A DNA stretch of 53,657 nt from Comamonas odontotermitis (GCF_014207855.1 NZ_JACHKZ010000026.1:1-53657), one strand, 5' to 3'; shown: positions 16,337 through 25,164, counted from the stretch's first letter. Translations and numbers: made by a program. Notes: generated from the sequence alone by a model not told the origin.

Positions 16337-18451
16337 TCAGAAGCCTGCAGTCACCTTGGCCCAGTAGCGGCGGCCGTCATACACCGCGCCAAAGTCGGTG
16401 GTATCGACGCGCTTGTCGAACAGGTTGTAGACACCGGCGCTGAACTTGACGTTTTTTGACAGGGCGTAGTTCACGCCCAGATCCATGAAGGTGAAGGATG
16501 GCGTGCCCTTGGCCATGGAGGTTCGGCTCAGGTAATCCGATGCGGCGCCTCGGAAGTTGACACGGCTCCATAAACCCAGCTTGCTGCTGGCTTGCCAATC
16601 CACCGTGGCGTTGAGCATGTGCTTGGGCATCTTGTTCAAGGGCTTGCCCGCAAACGCACCGCTTTTCTGCTCCGAACGGGTGAAGGTGTAGTTGGTGGCC
16701 AGGCGCAGGTCGTCAGAAGCCTTCCAGGTGGCGGTGGCTTCGATGCCGCGCATCGTTGCCTCGTCCACGTTCACGCGGTCGCTGATGAACTTGTAGGGTG
16801 TGCCGTAGATGCTGCAGTTGCCGGTGACGATGGCGCGGCCGCCGCCTTCGGTGTCCTCGCAGCTGCGCACTTCGGTGATCTTGTCCTTGAAGTTGGTGTT
16901 GAACAAGGTCAGGCTGCTGCTGAAGTTCTGGCGGTTGTCCCAGATCAGGCCCAGCTCCTGGCTGGTGCTTTTCTCGGGCTTGAGGTTGGGGTTGCCGCGA
17001 ATGATGGCCGGATCGCCCCCGCCCCCTGTAATTTGCCCCCAATCGGCCACCGCTGCGCGCAGGTTGGGCGCCTTGAAGCCGGTGGAGATGCCGCCCTTGA
17101 CACTCAGCTGCGGCGTGGCGTGCCACACGCCGTAGATGCGCGGCGTCCAGTCGGTGCCGTAGTTCTGGTCGTGGTTCATGCGCAGGCCCGCTGTCAGCGC
17201 GATCTGGTCGGTGGCCCGCCATTCATTCTCGGCAAATACCGCCCACTGGTAGCGCTTGAGCGTGTCGATCGGGTTGGCCACCCGCATCTGGTTGCCCTTG
17301 TCCGTCAGCTTTTCCTGCTTGTAGAAGACGCCCACGGTCGTCAGGTTGCGCTCGCCCAGCGGCATCACGATCTGGCTGTTGAACTCGGTGTTCTTCACGT
17401 TCATCTCGCGCGAAGGGTTGTCCACCTCTTCATGCTGGAGGTAGGTGGTCGAGGTGCCGAATCCCCAGCGCCCGGTGTGCGAGAGCGCGAAGTGGTTGCG
17501 GGTGTAGTCGGAGTAGCTGGAGGTGCTGCTGGCGGTCTTGCCCTTGGTGGAGTAGCGGTCTTGCAAAGTGCGGCCCAGCTCCAGCGCCACGTCATGGTCC
17601 TTGTTGGGGGTCAGCGTGAGCTTGGCCGTGCCGGAGGTGCTGTCCTGTTCGTTGAATCCATTGACAAAGCGGTCTTCGAGGCGCCGCGATTTCTGGCCGT
17701 AGATCTGCAGGCCCAGCACATCGCTCTTGATCGGCCCGGCCAGGTAGAAATTGCTCTGGTACATGTCGCCCGAGCGCGATGACTCCTGCTGCGTGGTCTC
17801 GGCGCTCACCGTTCCCGTCCATTGCTTGGCTACCTTGCGGGTGATGATGTTGATCACCCCGCCCATGGCATCCGATCCATAGAGCGAGGACATCGGCCCG
17901 CGCACGACTTCGATGCGCTCAATGGCAGACAGTGGTGGCAGCCAGCCCTGCTCGATACCGGCGCCGTCGCTGTTGGGGCGGGTTTCGCGCGAGTTCTGCG
18001 GTTTGCCGTCGACCAGGATCAGGGTGTAGTTGGCCCCCATGCCGCGAATGCTGATGTCGCTGGAGGAGCCACCGCCCGTCAGCACCACGCCGGGCACGTC
18101 CTTGAGCGCATCGGTCACATCTCGGTAGGCTTTTTTCTCCAGCTCCTGGCGCGGAATCACGGTGATCGAGGCGGGCGCGTCTTCCACCGCCTGCTCAAAG
18201 CCCGAGGCGGTCACCACCATGGTCGCCAGCGTGCTTTCTGCCACGCCGCCGGTATCCGCCTGGGCCACGGTGACAGCGGCTTGCTGCTGCTCGGCGGCCT
18301 GCGCCATGGCCGCGCCTTGCAGGCCGGCCGCTGCCATCGCCAGCGCAACGGCCCGCAACCGGTGCTGGCCGGTTGCCAACGGCAGAACAGAGGTGGAAGA
18401 AAACGGACGTGCCAAAGCAGCGCCCACCGCAGCAAATGCGCAGGAGGACAT
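16337..18451 (-). CDS. TonB-dependent catecholate-type siderophore receptor
   Basis: A TonB-gated outer-membrane receptor of about 704 residues. After an export signal (RLRAVALAMAAAGLQGAAMAQA) the TonB-box region reads ATMVVTASG. The plug domain follows with IRGMGANYTLILVDG, RETRPN and IERIEVVRGPMSSLYGSDA, close to the CirA/IrgA/FepA catecholate receptors. The 22-stranded barrel ends in the normal aromatic YWAKVTAGF. The cysteine pair near SCEDTEGG and GNCS lies in an outer loop. I chose the ATG at 18451, though a TTG at 18463 is in frame and the N-terminus is longer than usual. A Fur box 260 bp upstream and the downstream binding protein point to iron uptake. Confidence 0.93.
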   Translation of the reverse strand: MSSCAFAAVGAALARPFSSTSVLPLATGQHRLRAVALAMAAAGLQGAAMAQAAEQQQAAVTVAQADTGGVAESTLATMVVTASGFEQAVEDAPASITVIPRQELEKKAYRDVTDALKDVPGVVLTGGGSSSDISIRGMGANYTLILVDGKPQNSRETRPNSDGAGIEQGWLPPLSAIERIEVVRGPMSSLYGSDAMGGVINIITRKVAKQWTGTVSAETTQQESSRSGDMYQSNFYLAGPIKSDVLGLQIYGQKSRRLEDRFVNGFNEQDSTSGTAKLTLTPNKDHDVALELGRTLQDRYSTKGKTASSTSSYSDYTRNHFALSHTGRWGFGTSTTYLQHEEVDNPSREMNVKNTEFNSQIVMPLGERNLTTVGVFYKQEKLTDKGNQMRVANPIDTLKRYQWAVFAENEWRATDQIALTAGLRMNHDQNYGTDWTPRIYGVWHATPQLSVKGGISTGFKAPNLRAAVADWGQITGGGGDPAIIRGNPNLKPEKSTSQELGLIWDNRQNFSSSLTLFNTNFKDKITEVRSCEDTEGGGRAIVTGNCSIYGTPYKFISDRVNVDEATMRGIEATATWKASDDLRLATNYTFTRSEQKSGAFAGKPLNKMPKHMLNATVDWQASSKLGLWSRVNFRGAASDYLSRTSMAKGTPSFTFMDLGVNYALSKNVKFSAGVYNLFDKRVDTTDFGAVYDGRRYWAKVTAGF

Positions 18452-18881
18452 GGGTAAGCTCAAAACTAGTGGTAAACAACAGTCACGCCGCGGGGCTCCA
18501 CGGGCTGCGCGCGCAAGGCACGGTCAACCTGGAAGCTGGCAACGGACCAGCGAACATTCGCTTGTTGTGAGGGCGGCGGCCACGGTACTCAGAGAGGGAG
18601 TCCGTCCTGGCTACACACACCGGCTAGTGCGGCATGGACAATGGCAGCGGTTGCGCGTGGGCAAGTGCCATATGGCTGGGCAAAGGGAAAACGCGAATTG
18701 CCTGAATTGTAATGCGAACAATTCTCATTATAAACGTGAATGAAGAAATGTTGCCGAATGTGAAGTAATTGGACGGTAGCGGGCGGCCGCGATCTCTTCG
18801 AGACCAGGCCTGAAAACGCTTAAAGAACACCCACTGCCACTTGTCTGCCATGCGCAGCAGATTCAATTTGAAAGCGCGCGC
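18452..18881. other. Intergenic region upstream of the receptor
   Basis: About 430 bp containing the candidate Fur box at 18711–18729 and otherwise no convincing gene. An 80-codon minus-strand frame (18624–18866) spans the Fur box and has no family resemblance. Confidence 0.5.
18711..18729. promoter_or_regulatory. Candidate Fur box
   Basis: AATGCGAA-CAA-TTCTCATT is a 19-bp site whose arms match in 7 of 8 positions and fit the Fur consensus (AATGAGAA-N3-TTCTCATT). It lies upstream of the TonB receptor, so iron repression of the receptor and binding-protein genes is expected. Confidence 0.65.
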
Positions 18882-20201
18882 CTAACCTGCCCCTAGCCGC
18901 CCCGCAAGCCACCCGAGCCAGAACAGCACAAAGCCGATCAGCCCGCCCACCAAGGTGCCGTTGATGCGGATGTATTGCAGGTCTCGGCCGATGTTCCACT
19001 CGATCAGGTCGCTCAACTCCTTCGCGTCCCAGCGCTTGACGGTATCGGCGATGTGGGTGCCGAAGAACTGCGAAATCTCTGGCGCCAGATCACGCACCCA
19101 GATCTCCATGCGCTCGTTCAGCGAAGCGCGCAGGGCATCGTCGGCGGACAGCGATTTGCCCAGCCACAGCCCCATGCCACGCACATTGCGCGCCACGGCC
19201 GAGTGCTCATTGGCCAGGTCGCGCTGCAGGCTGGCGCGCAGGCTTTGCCACAGCTCCTGCACATACTGGCCAACGGCGGCGTCGTGCTGCAGGTAGCGGC
19301 GCACTTCCTCGCCTTTCTGCTGCCATGCGGGATCCGCCTCCAGGCGGGCGATCCACTCCTGCATGGTTTCATCAAACTTGGCGCGCAACACATGGCCCGG
19401 GTTGTCGGCAATGGCATCGAGCAGGTGCTCCAGGCTGCTGGCAATCATGGCCGAGCCCTTGTCGCTCAGCCAGCCGGTGGGCAGCATCTTCTCCTTCAAC
19501 GGATGCTCGGTCTTGAGCCAATGGGCAATCGTCTGCGCCATCAACTCCCGCGTCTCGGCTTCGCGCAGCAGCTCCACCAGCTTGTCGAGCGCCTGCTCCA
19601 GCAGTACCTGGTGACGGCCCTCGTGGGTCAACACGGTCAACACCCTGGACAGCGATCTGGACAGATCAAGCTGCCCCAACAGCGTGCGCAGCGCCAGCTT
19701 GATGAAACGCTCCACCTGTGCATCCTGCACCGTGGCCAGCGCCGCAGCCGCCAGGCGCGCTACCTGGTGGCCCAACAACTCGGCGTTGGCGGGCGAGCGC
19801 AGCCACTGCGCCATCTTGTCGGCAGGCTGGTGCGTGCGCACCAGTTGCACCAGTGAGTCACCGTCGAGAAAGCGCTCACGCACGAACACGGCCAGGTTCT
19901 CGCCGATGCGGTCCTTGTTGCGCGGAATGATGGCGGTGTGGCGCGAAATCCAGGGGATAGGAATGTGCTTGAAAAGTGCCGACACGGCAAACCAGTCAGC
20001 CAGCGCGCCCACCATGCCCGCCTCGGTCATCGCACGCAGGCAGCGCAGCGCCAGCTGCCAGCGCTCGGCGCGCGCAAAGGGCTGGCCCAGGCTCCAGCTG
20101 GCCAGCACAAACAACATCGCCACAGCAAGCAGCAGCAACAGCGGGGTATGCTTGGCGCGGCGCAGCAGGCTCTGCTGCTCTTCGGTCAGAAGCATCGGCA
20201 T
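18882..20201 (-). CDS. DUF445 family membrane protein (YjiN-like)
   Basis: A protein of about 439 residues of the DUF445 family. One hydrophobic segment lies near the N-terminus (TPLLLLLAVAMLFVLASWSLG) and one at the very C-terminus (LVGGLIGFVLFWLGWLAG). Between them is a long soluble helical region with the family motifs GALADWFAVSALFKHIPIP near the start and IRINGTLVGG before the last helix. The function is not established. The open frame begins at a TTG (20237); I prefer the ATG at 20201. It stands alone, divergent from the DUF3297 gene. Confidence 0.9.
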   Translation of the reverse strand: MPMLLTEEQQSLLRRAKHTPLLLLLAVAMLFVLASWSLGQPFARAERWQLALRCLRAMTEAGMVGALADWFAVSALFKHIPIPWISRHTAIIPRNKDRIGENLAVFVRERFLDGDSLVQLVRTHQPADKMAQWLRSPANAELLGHQVARLAAAALATVQDAQVERFIKLALRTLLGQLDLSRSLSRVLTVLTHEGRHQVLLEQALDKLVELLREAETRELMAQTIAHWLKTEHPLKEKMLPTGWLSDKGSAMIASSLEHLLDAIADNPGHVLRAKFDETMQEWIARLEADPAWQQKGEEVRRYLQHDAAVGQYVQELWQSLRASLQRDLANEHSAVARNVRGMGLWLGKSLSADDALRASLNERMEIWVRDLAPEISQFFGTHIADTVKRWDAKELSDLIEWNIGRDLQYIRINGTLVGGLIGFVLFWLGWLAGRLGAG

Positions 20202-20388
20202 GGGCCCACTGTAGCGGCAAGCGGCGGCACTTGCCAAGTCTGCCAGATCCTCGCCTCTGCCACGTTGCGCGGGGCGTCAGTTTCATTTTCCAGCCATTTC
20301 TGGTCATTTCCGGCCTTCGGAATTTGCCCAACTCCTGACGGAATTGCAAAGCATGGACAATGGCGGCCATCCACTTTCAAGGCCAAGC

Positions 20389-20646
20389 ATGACCGAGACC
20401 AACAACACCGACCGCCCCGCATTGCCCGACCACCTCTCCATCGACCCCAAGAGCCCGCACTTTGTACGTGAGGTGTTCAGCCACGACATCGGCATCCGCT
20501 TCAACGGCACCGAGCGCAATGATGTCGAGGAATACTGCGTGAGCGAAGGCTGGGTGAAGGTGCCCGCGGGCAAAACCGTCGACCGCAAGGGCCGCCCCCT
20601 GCTGATCAAGATCAAGGGCACCGTCGAGGCGTACTACAAGGACTGA
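20389..20646 (+). CDS. DUF3297 family small protein
   Basis: An 85-residue soluble protein that matches the DUF3297 pattern throughout: LPDHLSIDPKSPHF near the start, IGIRFNGTERNDVEEYC in the middle and the end KGRPLLIKIKGTVEAYY. Family members are sometimes mislabelled glutathione peroxidase, but no active-site residues support that. I chose the ATG at 20389, with AAGG upstream, since family proteins begin a few residues before the LPDHL block. Confidence 0.88.
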   Translation: MTETNNTDRPALPDHLSIDPKSPHFVREVFSHDIGIRFNGTERNDVEEYCVSEGWVKVPAGKTVDRKGRPLLIKIKGTVEAYYKD

Positions 20647-20710
20647 CGCCGGGCTGCACCGAGCGATACCGCGCTGCGGATGTCGCACCGACGCCCCGCA
20701 AAAAAATAAG

Positions 20711-20790
20711 CTGCCTGCGCATGTCTTGAGGGCATTTCAATGGAAAACCCATTGAACACCTTGAAGAACGAGCGCAGGCAGTTCTTTTTT
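20711..20790. terminator. Large nested bidirectional terminator
   Basis: The outer stem CTGCCTGCGC (20711–20720) pairs with GCGCAGGCAG (20772–20781). The 51-base loop contains a second perfect hairpin, TTCAATGG (20736–20743) with CCATTGAA (20749–20756). TTCTTTTTT follows on the plus strand and a long T-run on the minus strand, so it ends both the DUF3297 gene and hmp. Confidence 0.8.
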
Positions 20791-20823
20791 ACTGCCGTGC
20801 AACAGGCAAGGAAACGCGCCGCA

Positions 20824-22002
20824 TCAGGCGAGTGCTTCGGCGGGGCCGAAGAACTCGTAGCGCACCTGCTTGTCGGGCACGCCCAGGCTGTGGAGCGAGC
20901 GCTTGAGCACATGCATGAAGGGACGCGGGCCGAGGAAGTACACATCTGCGTCGCGCGAAGCGGGCAGCCATTCACCCAGGCGTTGCTCGGTGATGTAGCC
21001 TTCGGCATCGACTGCGTCTTCCGGCACCGCGCGGTCATAGCAGTAGTAGCGCGTGAGCTGCGGGTGCTCAGCCGCCAGTTGGTCGATACGCTCACGGAAG
21101 GCATGCACCGAGCGATCCCTTGCGCAGTGGATGAAGGTGACCGGGCGCTGGGCGGCCAGCGCGGTGGCGAGCATCGGCAGCGTGGGCGTGATACCTACGC
21201 CGCCGCTGATCAACACCAGCGGCTTGCTGCTTTCCTGCAGCGTGAAATGACCAGCCGGGGGAAAGAGCTGCAGCGTGTCACCCACCTGCACCTGATCGTG
21301 CAGGAAGTTGGACACCTTGCCACCCGCCTCGCGCTTGACGCTGATGCGCAGGCGCTTGCCGTTGGCCGGGGCTGAGAGCGAATAGTTGCGGCGTTGCTCC
21401 ACGCCATCCACCACCACGCGCAAACCGATGTACTGGCCCGGCAGATGGGCCATCACCGCGCCGCCATCGGCAGGCGCCAGGTAGAACGAGGTGATTTCGG
21501 CACTCTCCTGCACCTTCTTCTCCACCTTGAAGGCACGCTCGCCGCGCCAGCCGCCTTCGGCCTCGGCCGTGCGGTCGTACACGCTGCGCTCGGCGGCGAT
21601 CAGAATGTCGGCGAGCTGCTGGTAGGCAGCGCCCCAGGCGGCGATCACCTCGTCAGTAGCAATTTCGGCGCCCAGCACCTCGCGGATGGCGCGCAACAGG
21701 CAGGTGCCAACAATGGGGTAGTGCTCAGCCTGCACCTGCAGGGCCACATGCTTGTTCACGATCTGCGCGGGAAGATCGCCCAGATTTTCCAGCTTGTCGA
21801 TGTGCTTGGCATACATCAGCACGCTATTGGCCAGCGCGCGCGGCTGGGCGCCGCTTTGCTGGTGGGCCTGGTTGAACAGCGGGCGCACCTCGGCGTACTC
21901 GCTCAGCATGATCTTGTAGAAATGCGTGGTCAGGGCCTCGCCACCCGTCTCCAACAGGGGAACGGTGGATTTGACGATCTCTTTTTGACGCTCGGTCAGC
22001 AT
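20824..22002 (-). CDS. hmp: Flavohaemoprotein (nitric oxide dioxygenase)
   Basis: A 392-residue flavohaemoglobin that converts nitric oxide and O2 to nitrate using NAD(P)H. The N-terminal globin domain (1–140) has the proximal haem ligand His85 (VNKHVALQV) and the distal-side Tyr29/Gln residues. The FAD domain follows with RNYSLS, and the NAD domain with GGVGITPTLPML and FLGPRPFM. The length is that of E. coli Hmp. AAGGAG lies 5 bases before the ATG. It is divergent from norR, with a readable sigma-54 promoter and three NorR-type sites in the gap, so it should be induced by nitric oxide through NorR. Confidence 0.97.
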   Translation of the reverse strand: MLTERQKEIVKSTVPLLETGGEALTTHFYKIMLSEYAEVRPLFNQAHQQSGAQPRALANSVLMYAKHIDKLENLGDLPAQIVNKHVALQVQAEHYPIVGTCLLRAIREVLGAEIATDEVIAAWGAAYQQLADILIAAERSVYDRTAEAEGGWRGERAFKVEKKVQESAEITSFYLAPADGGAVMAHLPGQYIGLRVVVDGVEQRRNYSLSAPANGKRLRISVKREAGGKVSNFLHDQVQVGDTLQLFPPAGHFTLQESSKPLVLISGGVGITPTLPMLATALAAQRPVTFIHCARDRSVHAFRERIDQLAAEHPQLTRYYCYDRAVPEDAVDAEGYITEQRLGEWLPASRDADVYFLGPRPFMHVLKRSLHSLGVPDKQVRYEFFGPAEALA

Positions 22003-22035
22003 GCTTACTCCTTGGGTATGTCTGCCCTCTTATCC

Positions 22036-22051
22036 GCAAGCTGCATGCCAA
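22036..22051 (-). promoter_or_regulatory. Sigma-54 (-24/-12) promoter of hmp
   Basis: Minus-strand TGGCATGCAGCTTGC has the invariant GG and GC separated by exactly 10 bases and fits the RpoN consensus TGGCAC-N5-TTGC closely. Transcription would begin about 12 bases further on, roughly 20 bases before the hmp start codon. Confidence 0.75.
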
Positions 22052-22094
22052 TACCCTCCCTTGAGTAATATCAATGATTTAGGTCAAGATAGAT

Positions 22095-22148
22095 GTCAGA
22101 ATGACTTCTAATTAGTGCTGTAATTTTGACATCCAAGGTTGTTTTGAC
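22095..22148. promoter_or_regulatory. Three GT-N7-AC sites, candidate NorR enhancers
   Basis: GTCAGAATGAC (22095–22105), GTAATTTTGAC (22120–22130) and GTTGTTTTGAC (22138–22148) each satisfy the NorR core GT-N7-AC. The first is a perfect GTCA-N3-TGAC palindrome. They lie about 45–100 bases upstream of the sigma-54 promoter of hmp, the usual place for enhancer sites. Confidence 0.65.
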
Positions 22149-23766
22149 ATCATCCAAAATCCTCAACGCGGTGATTCCTCTGGTGGCCGATCTGGCACAG
22201 GAGCTGTCCGAGCGCGAACGCCTGCGCCGCCTGCTGGCTGCACTGCGCACCCTGTTGCCCGCGGATGCCGTGGCCCTGCTGCGCCTCGAAGGCGAATGGC
22301 TGCGGCCCGTTGCCATGGATGGCCTCGTGCCCGACGCCCTGGGCCGACGCTTCAAAGTGGCCGAACACCCGCGCCTTGCGCAGCTGCTGGCCGCAGGCCA
22401 GGCCATGCGCTTTGCCCCTGACAGCCCCTTGCCCGACCCCTACGACGGTCTGATTGCCCACAGCCTGCACCAAGGCCCGCTGCATGTGCATGACTGCATG
22501 GGCTGTGTGCTGCAGACCGGAGGCCTCGCCTGGGGCCTGCTCACGCTTGATGCGTTGCAACCCGGCCGCTTTGAAGGCAGCCAGGCACTGGAGCTGCTGC
22601 AGGCGTTCAGCAATCTGGCTGCGGCAACGGTCGCCACAGCAGAGCGTGTGCAGCAAATATCGCTGGCAGCACGCAACGCCAATGCACCCGCCGCACGCGG
22701 CCCCGCCCCAGGCGCACATGGCATGCGGCAGATACTGGGATCGAGCCCCGCCATCCGCCAGTTGCAAAAGCACATTTCCCTGGTCGCCGCCAGCGATCTG
22801 GCCGTTCTCATCACCGGCGAGACCGGCACTGGCAAAGAACTGGTGGCCCAGGCCGTGCATGCGCAGTCGGCGCGTGCAGACCGCCCGCTCATCAGCATCA
22901 ACTGCGCGGCTCTGCCCGACAACCTGGTGGAAAGCGAGCTGTTTGGCCACGTGCGCGGCGCATTCACCGGCGCGCTGGCCGAGCGACGCGGCAAGTTCGA
23001 GCAGGCGCACCAGGGCACCCTGTTTCTCGACGAAGTAGGCGAGCTGTCGCTGCCCGTACAGGCCAAGCTGCTGCGGGTGCTGCAAAGCGGCCAGTTGCAG
23101 CGCCTGGGGTCGGACCGCGAGCATCTGGTGGACGTGCGCGTGATTGCAGCCACCAACCGCGATCTGGCCGATGAAGTGCGCGCCGGCCGCATGCGCGCCG
23201 ACTTCTACCACCGCCTGTGCGTCTATCCGCTGGTGGTACCACCGCTGCGCGAACGTGACAGCGACACGCTGGTACTGGCTGGCAGCTTTCTCGAAGAAAA
23301 CCGCTCACGCCTGCAACTGGGCGGCCTGCGGCTGGATTCCGCAGCGCAGGCAGCGCTCCTTCGCTACCCCTGGCCCGGCAATGTGCGCGAGCTGGAACAC
23401 TGCATCAGCCGCGCCGTGCTCAAAGCCCTGAGCCGCACCCTGCCCCAGGGCAAGGACCGGGCACGGCCGCGCATGCTGAGCATTGGCGAAGAAGATCTTT
23501 GGGATGCCGCTGCAGCAGCTCCCATGCCGCCCGGGCTGGCGGCCGCAGCACCGCTTGCTTCTGCCGCGGCACCTACCGCCGAACCTGCCAGCACACTTGT
23601 GGCAGGCCAAGGCCTGCGGGACAGCATTCAGGCCTATGAGCGCCAGTTGGTCAGCGCCAGCCTCGCGCGCCACAATGGAAGCTGGGCCGCAGCGGCGCGC
23701 GAACTCCAGCTGGACCGGGCCAACCTGCAGCGGCTGGCCAAACGCCTGGGCATTGAGCGACACTGA
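22144..23766 (+). CDS. norR: Nitric-oxide-responsive sigma-54 activator NorR
   Basis: A regulator of about 540 residues with the full NorR layout: an N-terminal GAF domain (about 10–180) that binds NO at a non-haem iron, an AAA+ sigma-54 interaction domain (about 195–430) and a C-terminal Fis-type helix-turn-helix (about 490–535). Visible motifs are Walker A GETGTGKE, GAFTGA for sigma-54 contact, Walker B LFLDEVGEL and the final NGSWAAAARELQLDRANLQRLAKRLG. An Ala/Pro-rich linker precedes the HTH. The start is uncertain: TTG 22126 has no ribosome site, TTG 22144 has AAGG 5 bases upstream (chosen), and GTG 22171 would clear all three NorR sites. It is divergent from hmp, its likely target. Confidence 0.92.
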   Translation: MTSSKILNAVIPLVADLAQELSERERLRRLLAALRTLLPADAVALLRLEGEWLRPVAMDGLVPDALGRRFKVAEHPRLAQLLAAGQAMRFAPDSPLPDPYDGLIAHSLHQGPLHVHDCMGCVLQTGGLAWGLLTLDALQPGRFEGSQALELLQAFSNLAAATVATAERVQQISLAARNANAPAARGPAPGAHGMRQILGSSPAIRQLQKHISLVAASDLAVLITGETGTGKELVAQAVHAQSARADRPLISINCAALPDNLVESELFGHVRGAFTGALAERRGKFEQAHQGTLFLDEVGELSLPVQAKLLRVLQSGQLQRLGSDREHLVDVRVIAATNRDLADEVRAGRMRADFYHRLCVYPLVVPPLRERDSDTLVLAGSFLEENRSRLQLGGLRLDSAAQAALLRYPWPGNVRELEHCISRAVLKALSRTLPQGKDRARPRMLSIGEEDLWDAAAAAPMPPGLAAAAPLASAAAPTAEPASTLVAGQGLRDSIQAYERQLVSASLARHNGSWAAAARELQLDRANLQRLAKRLGIERH

Positions 23767-23826
23767 AGCCACACCGCGCCCCATTCCAAGCACCCCAGAT
23801 TTGCGTCACTTGTAGCAGAGCAACCT

Positions 23827-24627
23827 ATGAAAACCGGCCGCTTTCCACCCCCAGGTCACCCCGCAGACCACGTGCCCTTTCGCCGCCTGAACTATGGCTT
23901 CGCCTTTGAATGGGTGGAAGAGCCCGGCAGCCTGGAAGCGCTTCTCGCACATCTGGACAGCCTGCGCGCCGCCGATCCGTCGCACCGCTATTTGTGTACC
24001 CTGGACGACACCGCCCAGTGCAGCTATACCAGCGGCCATGCTGGCAGCGATGAGCGACTACAGCTGGACGCGCCCGAAAACATGGACTGGGATGCCCCCG
24101 CCGAGCTCGCCGCCTGGGAGCTGGCCTGTCTGCAGCACCGCGTGCAACAACTGGCCAATCCCGAGCTGGCGCAGGTATGGAGCGATGTATGCAGTAGCCT
24201 CAATGCAGCCCCGCAGGACATCGCTTCGCTGGTATCTGTGAACGCCGCCCCCGACGCCTTGCTGGACGAGGTGGTCTACATCCAGCGCCTGCCGGTGCCG
24301 ACAGATGACCTGATGATCGCCGGCCAGCCCAATGGCTATTTCAGCTGCGACTGGGACACGTTCCAGAACCATGCGGTCATTCGCCACCTGGCTGCGCAAT
24401 GGAGCTACCGCTTCTTTGGAATGGGCGCCGCCTGGATGGGTTTTGTGCGCCATGCGCCGCTTGGCAGCGACGAAGCGCAGCGCCTGGTAGACGATCTGCG
24501 TGCCTTGTACGGCAGCGGCCAGGGCAGTGAGACGCAGCAGCACCCCGCGTGGCAAACCCTGGAGCAACTGCTGCAGACGCAGCGCACCCTGCTGCTGGGC
24601 TACACCGAGGATATGGGCGAGTATTGA
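23827..24627 (+). CDS. Conserved hypothetical protein
   Basis: A 266-residue soluble acidic protein with no signal peptide or membrane segment. I recognise no named domain. The best-looking conserved part is near residues 160–200 (DDLMIAGQPNGYFSCDWDTFQ, ending QWSYRFFGMGAAWMGF), rich in aromatic residues and Asp and suggestive of a folded binding core. It begins 60 bases after norR on the same strand and could be cotranscribed, but no link to nitric-oxide metabolism can be seen. The start ATG has only a weak ribosome site. Confidence 0.7.
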   Translation: MKTGRFPPPGHPADHVPFRRLNYGFAFEWVEEPGSLEALLAHLDSLRAADPSHRYLCTLDDTAQCSYTSGHAGSDERLQLDAPENMDWDAPAELAAWELACLQHRVQQLANPELAQVWSDVCSSLNAAPQDIASLVSVNAAPDALLDEVVYIQRLPVPTDDLMIAGQPNGYFSCDWDTFQNHAVIRHLAAQWSYRFFGMGAAWMGFVRHAPLGSDEAQRLVDDLRALYGSGQGSETQQHPAWQTLEQLLQTQRTLLLGYTEDMGEY

Positions 24628-24663
24628 CTGGATGCCTACGGCAGGCACCCTGCCCTCCCCATG

Positions 24664-24700
24664 AAAAAGGCCTGGACACGGATTTCCGTGCCCAGGCCTT
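24664..24700 (-). terminator. Terminator after the FKBP gene
   Basis: AAGGCCTGG (24667–24675) pairs with CCAGGCCTT (24692–24700), with an inner CACGGA/TCCGTG stem and a T-run on the minus strand at 24664–24668. Confidence 0.85.
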
Positions 24701-24747
24701 GCATCTACCGATGCGGCATCGGGAGAATGGCCTTTGAGAATGGCCTT

Positions 24748-25164
24748 TTACTGGCCCCTGATACCCAGCACCTCCACCTCGAAGTTCAAGGTTGCATTGG
24801 GGGGAATAACGCCGCCCGCACCACGCGCGCCGTAGGCAATGCCGGGAGGGCATGTCAACTTGGCCTTGCCGCCCACCTTCATCATCTGCACGCCTTCCGT
24901 CCAGCAGGGAATCACGCCTTGCAACGGAAATTCGATGGGCTCACCGCGCTTGTAGGAGCTGTCGAACTCCTTGCCACTGTCAGGGAAGGTGCCTTTGTAG
25001 TGCACCTTGACGGTGTCGCTGGCCTTGGGGCTGGCGCCCGTGCCTTCCTTCACGCTCTCGTACACCAGGCCGCTCTTGGTGGTAACGGGCTTGCTTTGGG
25101 CGTGGGCGAAGCCGGCGGTCAGGGCGATGGCAGCGCACAGGGCGCTGGCGGTCAATGCTTTCAT
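24748..25164 (-). CDS. Secreted FKBP-type peptidyl-prolyl isomerase
   Basis: A 138-residue exported FKBP that catalyses cis–trans isomerisation of Xaa-Pro bonds, presumably in the periplasm. A signal peptide covers residues 1–22 (cleaved after FAHA). One FKBP domain fills the rest, with the typical VKVHYKGTFPDSGKEFDSSY, the active-site stretch VIPCWTEGVQMMKVGGKAKL and the end GVIPPNATLNFEVEVLGI. The open frame runs upstream to a TTG at 25236, but the signal peptide fixes the ATG at 25164. A strong terminator follows. Confidence 0.95.
   Translation of the reverse strand: MKALTASALCAAIALTAGFAHAQSKPVTTKSGLVYESVKEGTGASPKASDTVKVHYKGTFPDSGKEFDSSYKRGEPIEFPLQGVIPCWTEGVQMMKVGGKAKLTCPPGIAYGARGAGGVIPPNATLNFEVEVLGIRGQ

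Noticed and set aside
16592..17782. A 396-codon plus-strand frame inside the TonB receptor gene
   Set aside because: Antisense to a clear receptor; no family resemblance.
18624..18866. An 80-codon minus-strand frame upstream of the TonB receptor
   Set aside because: It spans the candidate Fur box, lacks a ribosome site and resembles nothing.
22150..23211. A 353-codon minus-strand frame antisense to norR
   Set aside because: The norR frame has all domain motifs; this one has none.
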